Below are positions 49,075-58,376 of a stretch of 64,000 nt of DNA, piece by piece. The notes under the pieces were generated by a model. That model was given only the letters and a program-made list of their open reading frames with translations. It was not told the origin of the DNA and ran no database searches. Position 1 is the first letter of the stretch, and every line of letters begins with the position of its first letter. The position numbers were made by a program, and so were the translations under genes. The DNA lies in NCBI RefSeq assembly GCF_009707865.1, contig NZ_WMBA01000025.1, positions 1-64,000 on the forward strand, given 5' to 3'. The DNA is from Amycolatopsis pithecellobii (GTDB lineage: Bacteria > Actinomycetota > Actinomycetes > Mycobacteriales > Pseudonocardiaceae).

Positions 49075-49871
49075 CCGCGCGGCGGGGCCGACGTCGGATG
49101 CTGCGACGCCGGCATCTCCTCGGTCGCCGGCTCGCCCTGGCGTGCCGCGTCCTCACGTCCGCGCTGGTAGGCCTCCGTGCGCGCCCGTGCGGAAGGCAGC
49201 TCGTTTTCCGCCCTGCCAAGCCAGTTCTCCCACCGCTGCTGCATCGGCCGCACCAGGCCACCGCCCATGCCGACGATGATCACCCCGGCTACGGTGGCGA
49301 GAACGGTGACCAGCACCGGCGTGGTGACCGCGGTGGCAACACCGATCTGGTTGAGCGCGGCGATGATGCCGAGGCCCCAGATGAACACCGAGGCCAAGGT
49401 CGCGAGCACCTTGCCGTAGGACAGCCCGCCGAGCATGTTTTCGAGAAGATCCTTGACCGCATGGGCGATCGCCCCGGCGATGACCACGATGATGATCGCG
49501 ACCACGGCCTTCGGCAGCCAGGCGACGATGCCGGCCACCATGCCGCTCACCGGGTTCGGGCCGAAGGCGCCGAGTGCGATCTGCAGGAAGATCAGCAGGA
49601 TCGCGTAGTAGATGATTTTGCTGATGATGCCGGACGCGTCGTACTTGCTCCCCGACAGCATCTGCTTGATGCCACCGCGTTCCACGACGCGATCGAAGCC
49701 GACCCGTCCGAGGATCGCGTCGACGAGCTTTGCCAGCAGCTTGGCCACGATCCAGCCGATCAGCATGATCACCAGGAAGGCGACCAGCTTCGGGACGAAA
49801 TTGGCGACCGAACTCCACGCGTTGGATACGCCCTGTCCGAAGTCGACAGCGGCTAGATGACTTGTCGCCAT
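49065..49871 (-). CDS. Mechanosensitive-channel-like (conserved TM helix) protein
   Basis: This 268-aa protein has repeated units around LVAFLVIMLIGWIVAKLLAKLVDAIL, IIYYAILLIFLQIALGAFG, AVVAIIIVVIAGAIAHAVKDLLENMLGG and PVLVTVLATVAGVIIVGMGGG, the conserved TM-helix family related to MscS. It has a charged C-terminal tail. A GAAGGGAGAAG ribosome-binding site precedes the ATG at 49871. Confidence 0.85.
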   Translation of the reverse strand: MATSHLAAVDFGQGVSNAWSSVANFVPKLVAFLVIMLIGWIVAKLLAKLVDAILGRVGFDRVVERGGIKQMLSGSKYDASGIISKIIYYAILLIFLQIALGAFGPNPVSGMVAGIVAWLPKAVVAIIIVVIAGAIAHAVKDLLENMLGGLSYGKVLATLASVFIWGLGIIAALNQIGVATAVTTPVLVTVLATVAGVIIVGMGGGLVRPMQQRWENWLGRAENELPSARARTEAYQRGREDAARQGEPATEEMPASQHPTSAPPRGQE

Positions 49872-49992
49872 GGTTCTTCTCCCTTCGTGAAAATCACTAT
49901 CGAAATGGTCGAACGACCTGGGAAAGGCCGCAAAACGAGTCACCCAGTCGGGTGGGAAGCCGGCTGACGTTGAGTGGCCTAGCATCGACAGC

Positions 49993-51069
49993 GTGGATCT
50001 TCCTGTGCTACCGCCGGTCCGGCCGATGCTGGCCAAGGCTGTGCACGAGGTCCCGCGCGCGCCCGGGTTGCTGTACGAACCGAAGTGGGACGGTTTCCGG
50101 TGCATCGTGTTCCGCGACAACGACGAGGTCGAACTCGGTTCACGAAATGATCGGCCACTCACACGGTATTTCCCCGAATTGGTCGGCCTACTCCAGGATG
50201 CGCTTCCAACACGCTGTGTGGTGGACGGGGAAATTGTGCTCGTCACCGAGCATGGTCTCGATTTCGAGAGCCTGCAACTGCGGTTGCATCCGGCGGCGTC
50301 CCGGGTGCGCAAGCTCGCGCGGGAAACCCCGGCGAGTTTCGTCGTTTTCGATCTGCTCGCGCTCGACGATCGTGATCTGCGTGCAGAGCCGTTCGCCAAG
50401 CGGCGCCGGTTGCTGGAAAGCGTTGTCAGCGGCGAGTTCGCGCGCGTGCACCTGACGCCGATGACCGAGGATCCCGACATCGCGCAGGACTGGTTCAACC
50501 GGTTCGAGGGCGCCGGTTTCGACGGTGTCATGGCGAAACCCGCCGATCAGCCGTACGAGCAGGACAAGCGGGTGATGTGGAAGGTCAAGCACGAGCGCAC
50601 CGCCGACTGCGTCGTCGCCGGCTTTCGTTGGCACAAGGACGGAAAAGGTGTCGGGTCGCTCCTGTTGGGGCTGTACGACGAGGCCGGCACGCTACACCAT
50701 GTCGGTGTCGCCAGCAGTTTCACGGCGGCACGGCGCAAGGAGCTGGTCGACGAGCTCGCGCCGTTGCGGGAACGAGCGCTCGACGAGCATCCGTGGCGGC
50801 AATGGGCGGAGGCGCAGTCCGAGTGGGCCGGACGGATGCCGGGCGCGCAGAGTCGCTGGAGTGTCGGGAAAGATCTCTCGTGGGAACCGATCAGGCCGGA
50901 GCTCGTTGCGGAGGTGCGGTACGAGCACGTCCAAGGTGGACGGTTTCGCCACGGCACGCGACTGGTCCGGTTCCGGCAGGACCGGCAACCGGAGTCGTGC
51001 ACCTACGGACAGCTCGAGGAGATCGCTCCGGCCGAACTGTCCACTTTGTTCAGTGAGGTTCGGGCATGA
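49993..51069 (+). CDS. ATP-dependent DNA ligase (NHEJ type)
   Basis: This 358-aa protein has the adenylation motif EPKWDGFR with Lys31 as nucleophile, then VVDGEIVL, FVVFDLLALDD, GFDGVMAKPADQPYEQDKRVMWKVKHERTADCVV and a short OB domain. The length fits LigC-type ligases, which act in double-strand-break and gap repair. It is coupled (ATGA) to a LigD-type polymerase gene. No Ku gene lies in the window. Confidence 0.95.
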   Translation: MDLPVLPPVRPMLAKAVHEVPRAPGLLYEPKWDGFRCIVFRDNDEVELGSRNDRPLTRYFPELVGLLQDALPTRCVVDGEIVLVTEHGLDFESLQLRLHPAASRVRKLARETPASFVVFDLLALDDRDLRAEPFAKRRRLLESVVSGEFARVHLTPMTEDPDIAQDWFNRFEGAGFDGVMAKPADQPYEQDKRVMWKVKHERTADCVVAGFRWHKDGKGVGSLLLGLYDEAGTLHHVGVASSFTAARRKELVDELAPLRERALDEHPWRQWAEAQSEWAGRMPGAQSRWSVGKDLSWEPIRPELVAEVRYEHVQGGRFRHGTRLVRFRQDRQPESCTYGQLEEIAPAELSTLFSEVRA

Positions 51070-52040
51070 GGGTCGACGGCGTCGAGATTTCGCACCCGGA
51101 GAAGGTGTACTTCACCGAGCGCGGGGAGACCAAGCTCGATCTGATCCGGTACTACGAGGCGGTGGAAGATCCGTTGCTCGCGCGCCTTGGGGGCCGGCCG
51201 TTGCTGCTGGAACGTTATCCCGATGGAGCGAGCGGGAAATCGTGGTTCCAGAAGCGAGTCCCGAAGTCCACACCGGACTGGGTCACCACGACCGTTGTCT
51301 CGACGCCCAACGGCACCACGAGTGACGCGCTGGTGGCCGCGGACCTGGCGCATATTCTCTGGGCGGTCAATCTCGGGTGTATCGGTTTCCACGTCTGGCC
51401 CGTGCATGCGGAGACGCCCGACGTGACCGACGAACTGCGAGTGGACCTCGACCCGTCGCCGGGCGTGAGTTTCCCGCAGGTGCGGGAGGCCGCCGCGCTC
51501 ACCCGTGCTTTGTTGCGAGAACTCGGTATTGAGCCGCACCTCAAGACGACGGGCTCGCGTGGCCTGCACATTTACGTTGCGCTGCAACCGAATTGGGACG
51601 GTTACCAGGTGCGCGCGGCAGCGGTGGCGCTGGCGCGCGAGCTTGAGCGGCGGCACCCGGAACTCATCACGGCCCAGTGGTGGAAGGAAGAGCGGGGCGC
51701 CCGCGTCTTCGTGGACTTCAACCAGAACGCGCCGCACAAGACCGTATTCGGGGCGTGGTGTGTGCGGCCACGCGCCGGTGCTCAGGTCTCCACGCCGATC
51801 GGCTGGGATCAGCTGGAATCGGTGGACCCCGCGGAGCTGACGATCGCGACGGTACCCACGCTCGTGGCCGAGCGTGGCGATCCGTGGGCGGACATGCGGC
51901 CGCAATCTCTGGAACCGCTACTGGAAATGTCGCGCCAGGACACGGAAAACGGGCTGATGGACGCGCCGTGGCCGCCGGTCTATCCGAAGATGCCGAACGA
52001 GCCACCGCGCGTCGCGCCGAGCCGTGCCAAGAAAACCTAG
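51066..52040 (+). CDS. LigD-type primase-polymerase
   Basis: This 324-aa protein has an AEP fold: EISHPEKVYF near the N-terminus, VDLDPSPGVSF with metal-binding Asp127 and Asp129, KTTGSRGLHIYV and ARVFVDFNQNAPHKTVFG. Such NHEJ polymerases fill gaps and prefer ribonucleotides. With the upstream ligase it makes a split LigD. It overlaps the convergent MFS gene by 4 nt. Confidence 0.95.
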   Translation: MRVDGVEISHPEKVYFTERGETKLDLIRYYEAVEDPLLARLGGRPLLLERYPDGASGKSWFQKRVPKSTPDWVTTTVVSTPNGTTSDALVAADLAHILWAVNLGCIGFHVWPVHAETPDVTDELRVDLDPSPGVSFPQVREAAALTRALLRELGIEPHLKTTGSRGLHIYVALQPNWDGYQVRAAAVALARELERRHPELITAQWWKEERGARVFVDFNQNAPHKTVFGAWCVRPRAGAQVSTPIGWDQLESVDPAELTIATVPTLVAERGDPWADMRPQSLEPLLEMSRQDTENGLMDAPWPPVYPKMPNEPPRVAPSRAKKT

Positions 52041-53230
52041 GCGTTGCGGGTACGTACCACCAACGCGACGACAATGGCCAGGCAGCCTGTTGACACCGCG
52101 AAGGGCAGGCGAGCGTCGACGTCGACGGTGAGCCCGGTCAACCACACCATCACGGTGGTGACGACCGCTGACCCCACACCCAGTGACGCGTTGAGCGGAC
52201 CGTGTTGTTCGGCGGGGGTCCGGCTCAGCAGCCAACCCTGGTAAACGGGAATGAGCGGTGCCGTGCCGAAGGCGAACACCACCACACCGGCATAAGCCAT
52301 GGCGACCGATCCGGCGCAGATCAGGATGTTGCCGATGATCACGAGCGCGGCGCCCATCACCATGATGGTGGTGATGGACAGGCGTTTGACCAACAGGTCG
52401 CCGACCGCACGGGCGGGTGTGTACGCCACCCACAGCAGCGCGAGCAGGAACGACGCGTCGGGCAGGGAAAGCCCGTACCGATACTGACCGAGCGACGTCA
52501 CCCAGGAGACGACCACCGTTTCCCCGGCCATGAGCGTCGCGAACACCACGATGTTGGTGAGCCAGCCGCCTAGCATTGCCCGGCTGAGCCGGGGCTGGAC
52601 GGCCTGATCAGCTTGCTGCGTAACGGATTTGCCGGCTGATCGGTTCAGCACGGTACCCGCCGCCACCAGAACCGCCAGTGCCGCGGCGAAAATGGCATAG
52701 ACCACTCGGTAGTCGCCGTCGGCCGGCACCAGCGCGCCGACCATGGCGGGTGCGGTGAAGCTGGCCACGCCAAAAGTGGCGTAGAGCGCGGAAATCCGGT
52801 GGTAGCGCTTCGGTAGCCGGTACAAATACGACACAGCGGCGAGGGTGCCGAGCGAGAAGGTCGCGCCGTGCATGAATGCGCCGGTTAGTACCGCCGCGGG
52901 ATTTCGGGCGGTGATCAGGATTACGCAGCCCGCCAGCCCCACCGAGATCGCCAGCGTGGTCATCCGTGCGACGCCGAGCCGGCGCAACAGGACCGGCCCG
53001 GCGAACATGGCCGCGATCAGCCCGATGTCCTTGAGGTTCTGGATGTTGGCGAGTTGCCCGCCGCTGAGTCCGTAGTCCTCGCGAAAGGTCGTGATCAGCG
53101 CGGGGACCAGACCCATGCCCAGTGCCACGGTGCCATACACCACGAACAGGTAGCAGCTGATCAGGCCATAACCCGGGGACTGCCGGGAATTCTCCGCGAT
53201 GGAGACGCCGGATGGCGCGGCCGTGGTCAT
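52037..53230 (-). CDS. MFS transporter
   Basis: This 397-aa protein has twelve predicted segments, with YGLISCYLFVVYGTVALGMG, IGLIAAMFAGPVLLRRLGVAR and GALVPADGDYRVVYAIFAAA. The substrate is unknown. Its ATG overlaps the glycosyltransferase stop, so the two are co-translated. Confidence 0.92.
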   Translation of the reverse strand: MTTAAPSGVSIAENSRQSPGYGLISCYLFVVYGTVALGMGLVPALITTFREDYGLSGGQLANIQNLKDIGLIAAMFAGPVLLRRLGVARMTTLAISVGLAGCVILITARNPAAVLTGAFMHGATFSLGTLAAVSYLYRLPKRYHRISALYATFGVASFTAPAMVGALVPADGDYRVVYAIFAAALAVLVAAGTVLNRSAGKSVTQQADQAVQPRLSRAMLGGWLTNIVVFATLMAGETVVVSWVTSLGQYRYGLSLPDASFLLALLWVAYTPARAVGDLLVKRLSITTIMVMGAALVIIGNILICAGSVAMAYAGVVVFAFGTAPLIPVYQGWLLSRTPAEQHGPLNASLGVGSAVVTTVMVWLTGLTVDVDARLPFAVSTGCLAIVVALVVRTRNA

Positions 53231-54258
53231 GGAACCATTGCGGCGGCGCCGGTTTCGCGGCTCTCCACCGCCGTGGCGTACTGGGCGAAGGTTTCCGGAT
53301 CCAGCTCCTGGGCCTGGCGCAGCTGGGATCGGCCCAGTTCCGGGCTGCCATCCGCGGTGACGGTGCGCCCGATCCGGATCAGGTAGCGGCACAGCACCGA
53401 CTGGCCCAGCCGCTCGCTGGCCGCACCACGCGCGACAGCCATGGCGATGGCCTTCTCCAATCCTTCTCGCTCGTTCGCGCAACGCAAGTGGTTGAACGCG
53501 TCCACTCCACCGGACTGTTTGCGGGAGGCGCTACCGCCGGTGCGGGGCACCCGGTAGCGGGTCGGAATCCCCGGCACATGGTCGATCACGGCGCCGCTAC
53601 CGAGGTAACGGAACAACGTCGCGACGTCCTCACAGAATGGCACGATCGGGAAAGGTATTTGCAGCGCAAGGGAAGTACGGAGGTTCATCGCCGACGGGAT
53701 GGCGATGTTGTCACGCTCGACGGCCTGCTCGATCCATCGCTCGCGGCCCCGTAACTTGGGCAGCCGCTGTTGCTCGTTGAGCAAATGCAATCCGGGCAGC
53801 AGCTGGTTCGACTCCCATGGCTTGCCGTGTTCGTCGATGAACTCGATGTCGCTGTAAGCGAAGTCCAGTTCCGGCTGAGCGGCGAACATCGCGCGGACGG
53901 CGGCCACCCGCCGCGGGTGCGCCAGATCGTCGGCATCCAGATATGCCAGCAATGCATGGCCGTCCCGATGCGCGGCTTCGATGGCGACGTTCCGGGCCCG
54001 CCCGGCGCCGCCATGGTCCTGGGTGTGCAGCACGGTCACCTGGCCGACTGTCGACGCGGCAAGGCTTTTCAGAAACTCCGAGGTGTCCGCGGCGGGTGAG
54101 GCGTCGTTGACCACATAGGCGCACCAGTGCGGATCCGTTTGCTGTTCGAGACTGGCTAGGGTGAGACGTAGGCATTCGCGGCGCCACGCAAGTCCGTCGT
54201 CGAAATACGGGACTACGAACGCCACAGTTGCCGACTGGCCGGGGATGGGAGAAGGCAC
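53227..54258 (-). CDS. Family 2 glycosyltransferase
   Basis: This 343-aa protein has a GT-A domain: VAFVVPYFDDGLAWRRECLR, AYVVNDASP, GGAGRARNVAIEAA and the DxD-containing ALLAYLDADDLAHPRR. The donor and acceptor are unknown. The GTG at 54258 has AAGGAG 5 nt upstream and is preferred over earlier starts. It is likely an export pair with the MFS gene; a link to the siderophore locus is not shown. Confidence 0.9.
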   Translation of the reverse strand: MPSPIPGQSATVAFVVPYFDDGLAWRRECLRLTLASLEQQTDPHWCAYVVNDASPAADTSEFLKSLAASTVGQVTVLHTQDHGGAGRARNVAIEAAHRDGHALLAYLDADDLAHPRRVAAVRAMFAAQPELDFAYSDIEFIDEHGKPWESNQLLPGLHLLNEQQRLPKLRGRERWIEQAVERDNIAIPSAMNLRTSLALQIPFPIVPFCEDVATLFRYLGSGAVIDHVPGIPTRYRVPRTGGSASRKQSGGVDAFNHLRCANEREGLEKAIAMAVARGAASERLGQSVLCRYLIRIGRTVTADGSPELGRSQLRQAQELDPETFAQYATAVESRETGAAAMVP

Positions 54259-54316
54259 TGAGGCTCCTTGGGGTGTTTTTGTCACACTTGAGCGCTCTGT
54301 GGCCAACTGTAAACAG

Positions 54317-54356
54317 GTCATTGCGCCTTGATCCCCGGACCAAGACGCAATGACGA
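54317..54356. terminator. Hairpin between formyltransferase and glycosyltransferase genes
   Basis: GTCATTGCG...CTTG pairs with CAAG...CGCAATGAC. It separates the iron-regulated formyltransferase gene from the downstream pair. Confidence 0.65.
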
Positions 54357-54491
54357 CTAACTGCAGGCGGAAATGCCTTTTTTGACCGCCGCCTTCACGG
54401 CGCTGAATTCTTGTGGTCCGAACCACATAGGTGTTGAAGGGGCAACGAGACCAGTCGTTCGACTCATCCTGGTCTACAACGACTTCCGCGG

Positions 54492-55433
54492 TCAGGGTTG
54501 TGTGGTGAGGTAACCGCCCATCGTGCGGAAGTAGTCCGGCGCGGCTGATTCGGTTCCGTCGTCCGTACGAACTCGTTCCACCACAAGGCCGTGGTTGCGG
54601 CCGAATCGCGCGTCCGCACCGGCGACGATCACCACGCCGTCGCCTTCCTTGATGAAGATCCGGCCCGGCGTACCGCCGTAGAGTCCTTGCGACACCGAGG
54701 CTCGCACGATCCGCAGGCGCTGCCCGCGATGGAAGGTGAAGGCGTTCGGGTACGGGTCCGCCTGGGCGCGAACGAGGCGGTCGAGGTCCTCGGCGGGCCA
54801 GGTCCAGTCGATGCGACTGTCCTCAATGGACCGTTTGTGGAAGAAGCTCGCGTTGGCGCGGTTCTGTGGTGTCCAGTCCGTGCGCCCCGACGCGATCAGT
54901 TCGAGCGCCTCGGTCACCACGGGTGCGATGAGGTCGACGGTCTTGTGGAACAGGTCCGTGCTGGTGTCACGTGGCCCCACGGCGACCGAGCGCTGCAGGA
55001 CGATGTCCCCGGCGTCGAGCTCGTCGTCCATCATGTGGGCGGTCACGCCGACCTCCGGCTCGCCGTTGATCAGCGCCCAGATCAGCGGGGAAAACCCGGC
55101 GTAGGCGGGCAACAGGGAGTCGTGCACGTTGAGTGTTCCGCGCGGCGGCAACGTGAAGATCTCCGGTGGCAGCCACGTGCGCCAGTTGTTCGCCACGATG
55201 ATGTCCGGCTCCGCCTCTTTCAGGTGCGTGGCCAGGTCATCGGGCCTGTTCCGCAGCAGCACCGGAACGCCGTGCTCCTCCGCGAGGTCGGCCACCGAGT
55301 CGGACCAGATCCGCTCGTATGCGTGGTCGCTCTTGGGGTGGGTCACCACCAGGACCACGTCATGCGGCGAGTTCAGCAACGCCTGCAGCGTTCGGTGTCC
55401 CCAGGTCTGGTATCCGAACATCGCGACCCGCAT
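54492..55433 (-). CDS. Formyltransferase (hydroxyornithine-type)
   Basis: This 313-aa protein resembles methionyl-tRNA formyltransferase: ANNWRTWLPPEIF, then GTLNVHDSLLPAYAGFSPLIWALING and GVTAHMMDDELDAGDIV, with the Asn-His-Asp catalytic set. In siderophore loci these enzymes formylate N5-hydroxyornithine. It is divergent from the ornithine monooxygenase across two iron boxes, which strongly supports this role. Confidence 0.92.
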   Translation of the reverse strand: MRVAMFGYQTWGHRTLQALLNSPHDVVLVVTHPKSDHAYERIWSDSVADLAEEHGVPVLLRNRPDDLATHLKEAEPDIIVANNWRTWLPPEIFTLPPRGTLNVHDSLLPAYAGFSPLIWALINGEPEVGVTAHMMDDELDAGDIVLQRSVAVGPRDTSTDLFHKTVDLIAPVVTEALELIASGRTDWTPQNRANASFFHKRSIEDSRIDWTWPAEDLDRLVRAQADPYPNAFTFHRGQRLRIVRASVSQGLYGGTPGRIFIKEGDGVVIVAGADARFGRNHGLVVERVRTDDGTESAAPDYFRTMGGYLTTQP

Positions 55434-55475
55434 CGGCTCTCCTCCTGTAAGGGATCAACATCACGCCCGAATGTA

Positions 55476-55514
55476 GTAGTTGAGGCTCACCTAAGTTAGG
55501 TTAGGGTTGCCTGG
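55476..55514. promoter_or_regulatory. Two adjacent IdeR/DmdR iron boxes
   Basis: Positions 55476-55494 match the 19-bp consensus TTAGGTTAGGCTAACCTAA at 15 positions and 55496-55514 at 14 positions. They lie in the divergent promoter of the formyltransferase and monooxygenase genes. Confidence 0.85.
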
Positions 55515-55540
55515 GTTGTACATCGACAGATTGGACGGGC

Positions 55541-56821
55541 ATGCCACTATCGCCGGAGTTGGACGTGATCGGAGTGGGTTTCGGGCCCTCCAACCTCGCG
55601 CTGGCAATCGCCGTGGCTGAACACAACGCCGCGGCCGCCCAGCCGGTGACCGCGCGGTTCCTCGAGCGCCAGCCCCGGTTCGGCTGGCATCGCGGCATGT
55701 TGCTCGAGGACGCGACGATGCAGGTTTCGTTCCTCAAAGACCTTGTCACGATGCGGAATCCGGCGAGCACGTTCAGTTTCCTTTCGTACCTGCATGGGCA
55801 AGGCAGGCTCGTCGACTTCATCAACCACAAAAGCCTGTTCCCGCTGCGGATCGAGTTCCACGACTACTTCGAGTGGGCCGCCGCGCGCATGGCCGACCAG
55901 GTCTCGTACGGCCAGGAAGTCGTGTCCGTGCGCGGCGGTGACCCGTTGTTCGAGGTGCGCACCGCCGACGGCGAGGTCTACTGTGCGCGCAATCTCGTGC
56001 TCGGCACCGGGTTGCGCCCGAACCTGCCGGAAGGAACGGAGACCAGCGACCGCATCTGGCACAACCATCAACTGCTGCACCGCATCGGCGACATCCGGGA
56101 GCCCGGGCGCTGTGTGGTGGTCGGTGCGGGCCAGAGCGCCGCCGAGGTGACGGCGTTCCTGCACAACCGTTTTCCCGGCGCCGAGGTGTGCTCGGTGTTC
56201 GCCCGGTACGGCTACAGCCCGTCGGACGACAGCTCGTTCGCCAACCGGATCTTCGACCCCGAGGGTGTCGACAATTTCTACTCCGCACCCGAGGATGTCA
56301 AGCGGCGCTTGATGAACTACCACGCCAACACCAATTACTCGGCCGTGGACATCGACCTCATCGACGACCTGTACCGGCGTGAGTATCAAGAGAAGGTCCA
56401 GGGCAGGCAGCGGTTGCGGATCTTCAACACTTCTCGCCCGGTGGACATCACCGAGGACGAGACGGTACGCGTCACCGTGGAATCGTTGACCACGGGTGAA
56501 AAAACCGTGCTGGACGCGGATCTGGTGGTCTACGCCACTGGTTACCTGCCGGCGGATCCGGTGCCGTTGCTCGGGGAGCTCGGGGAACGGTGCCGTCGTG
56601 ACGAGCACGGCCGGTTGCGTATCGAGCGGGATTATCGGCTTTCCGTGCCGGGCGTGGGAGGCGGAATCTACTTGCAGGGCGGCACCGAGCACACGCACGG
56701 CATCACTTCGTCGTTGCTGTCCAACACCGCCGTCCGGGTGGGCGAAATCCTTTCTTCCATTGTGGAACGGCGGCCAGGAGCCGGCCGGCCGGCTGAGTAT
56801 GCCGTTAAGGAGTGGGCGTGA
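55541..56821 (+). CDS. L-ornithine N5-monooxygenase
   Basis: This 426-aa FAD/NADPH enzyme makes N5-hydroxyornithine. The FAD motif GVGFGPSNLALAIAV lies near residue 7, then WHRGMLLEDATMQVSFLKDLVT, the NADPH motif VVGAGQSAAEVTAFL near 190 and the ATGYLPADP motif. It is divergent from the formyltransferase. The salicylate synthase follows with a GTGA overlap. Confidence 0.96.
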   Translation: MPLSPELDVIGVGFGPSNLALAIAVAEHNAAAAQPVTARFLERQPRFGWHRGMLLEDATMQVSFLKDLVTMRNPASTFSFLSYLHGQGRLVDFINHKSLFPLRIEFHDYFEWAAARMADQVSYGQEVVSVRGGDPLFEVRTADGEVYCARNLVLGTGLRPNLPEGTETSDRIWHNHQLLHRIGDIREPGRCVVVGAGQSAAEVTAFLHNRFPGAEVCSVFARYGYSPSDDSSFANRIFDPEGVDNFYSAPEDVKRRLMNYHANTNYSAVDIDLIDDLYRREYQEKVQGRQRLRIFNTSRPVDITEDETVRVTVESLTTGEKTVLDADLVVYATGYLPADPVPLLGELGERCRRDEHGRLRIERDYRLSVPGVGGGIYLQGGTEHTHGITSSLLSNTAVRVGEILSSIVERRPGAGRPAEYAVKEWA

Positions 56822-58080
56822 CACTGGAGATGGTGACGGCGCTCGCACGCGCCGGGTTCGACGATTACGTTGTGTACGAACGTGATGGCGCCTGGACTTT
56901 CGCGGGTGGCGCGCTCGCGACCGTCACCCTGGACGCCACGCATGTCCGGGTGCGGGGTGTGCTGGACTCTGACATTGAATGGTCGGGCTCTCCCGGTGCT
57001 GCGTTGCGGAAGGCGCTTGACTCGTTGCCGGTGCGTGACTGGCGTGCTTACGGTCGAGTCCATTTTGGATTCGCTGGGTTGCTGCCCGGTTTGGGACTGC
57101 GAGGCGCCGCGGCGCCGGCCGGTGAGCTGGTACGGTTGCTGATTCCGCGCACAGAGGTGCGGATCGCCGATGGCGAGGTGACGCTTCGGGGCGAGGATCA
57201 GGACCGCGTGCGGGAAATCCTTGGGGAACCGGGCGTTTCGTCGGGGAAGCCGACGCTCGTTGATGTCCGGGTGGATGGGGCGAGCTACCGGGAACGGGTG
57301 GCGCAGGCAGTCAAGGAAATCCGCCAAGGGCAATATCAGAAGGTCATCCTTTCGCGATCGGTCAGAATTCCTTTTGAGACGGACATGGTCGCCACGTACG
57401 AACTGGGCCGGCGCGGCAACACCCCGGCGCGCTCTTTCCTGATGCGGCTGGGAAACTTGGAGGCGGCCGGGTTCAGTCCCGAGATCGTCGTGACGGTTTC
57501 CGCCTCGGGGGACGTGACGACACAACCGCTGGCGGGCACACGCGCGTTCGGCCGGGGTGCAGATGTCGATGCTGCCGCGCGTGCGGAGCTGGAATCGAAC
57601 CCGAAGGAAATCTTTGAGCACGCGGTTTCCGTACGCACTGCGCAAGAAGAACTGCGGCACGTCTGCGTCGCGGAATCGGTGCGGGTCGGAGACTTCATGG
57701 GGGTCAAGGAACGGGGGAGTGTGCAACACTTGGCCTCGCTGGTCAATGGCACCCTCGCGGCGGGACGCACTTCGTGGGACGCATTGGAAGCCCTGTTCCC
57801 GGCGGTGACCGCTTCCGGCATCCCGAAACCCGAGTCCCTGGACGCGATCGCCCGCCTGGACGAGCCCCGAGGCCTATACTCGGGGGCAGTGATCACTGCT
57901 GCACACGACGGTTCCCTGGATGCGGCGCTGGTCCTGCGGGCGGTATACCAAGAGGCGGGCGTCGCTTGGCTACGCGCCGGCGCGGGCATCGTCGCAGACT
58001 CGACCCCAGACCGCGAACTAGAGGAAACGTGCGAAAAACTAACCAGCGTAGCCCCATATGTAGTAGAAAAAGGGGCTTGA
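56818..58080 (+). CDS. Salicylate synthase (MbtI/Irp9 type)
   Basis: This 420-aa chorismate-utilising enzyme has YQKVILSRSVRIPF, SPEIVVTV, PLAGTRAFGRG, NPKEIFEHAVSVRTAQEEL, ERGSVQHLASLVNG, GIPKPESLDAI and RGLYSGAVIT. These match MbtI-type salicylate synthases better than EntC-type isochorismate synthases. The product, salicylate, is the substrate of the adenylating enzyme at 60328. The GTG at 56818 has AAGGAG 5 nt upstream. Confidence 0.9.
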   Translation: MTLEMVTALARAGFDDYVVYERDGAWTFAGGALATVTLDATHVRVRGVLDSDIEWSGSPGAALRKALDSLPVRDWRAYGRVHFGFAGLLPGLGLRGAAAPAGELVRLLIPRTEVRIADGEVTLRGEDQDRVREILGEPGVSSGKPTLVDVRVDGASYRERVAQAVKEIRQGQYQKVILSRSVRIPFETDMVATYELGRRGNTPARSFLMRLGNLEAAGFSPEIVVTVSASGDVTTQPLAGTRAFGRGADVDAAARAELESNPKEIFEHAVSVRTAQEELRHVCVAESVRVGDFMGVKERGSVQHLASLVNGTLAAGRTSWDALEALFPAVTASGIPKPESLDAIARLDEPRGLYSGAVITAAHDGSLDAALVLRAVYQEAGVAWLRAGAGIVADSTPDRELEETCEKLTSVAPYVVEKGA

Positions 58081-58376
58081 AAAAAGCCTCGACCACCGCG
58101 ACAAGGTGACGTCCCGTTGGGTCTGTCATCCCGGAGCCAGCCCGTCCGGCGCCCGTCCGGCGAGGACATCTTTTTTTGTCCCGCTCCGCGCGATGCCCTG
58201 GTGGCCCCTTGGGGTGCCTGGGTGACCGGGCGCTGGGCGCCTTCAGGGGACCCCCGCCCCACTTCGCCTGATCGTTGCGGAGGCTTCGTGTTGGTTTGGG
58301 GGGCCTGGCCGGCTTTTCGTTGCACGGTGGCGGTTTCGGCGGTGAGTTGGCGGGACGGGAATCACGTCCCCACTCC
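58081..58376. other. Gene-free stretch between convergent genes
   Basis: The stretch contains weak hairpins with T-runs (for example GACA...TTTTTTTGTC near 58168) that could terminate both flanking genes. No coding sequence is supported. Confidence 0.5.

Noticed and set aside
54357-54428. 23-aa frame (MWFGPQEFSAVKAAVKKGIS...) on the minus strand
   Set aside because: It could be a short amphipathic peptide, but it has no ribosome-binding site and overlaps the leader of the glycosyltransferase gene; evidence is insufficient.
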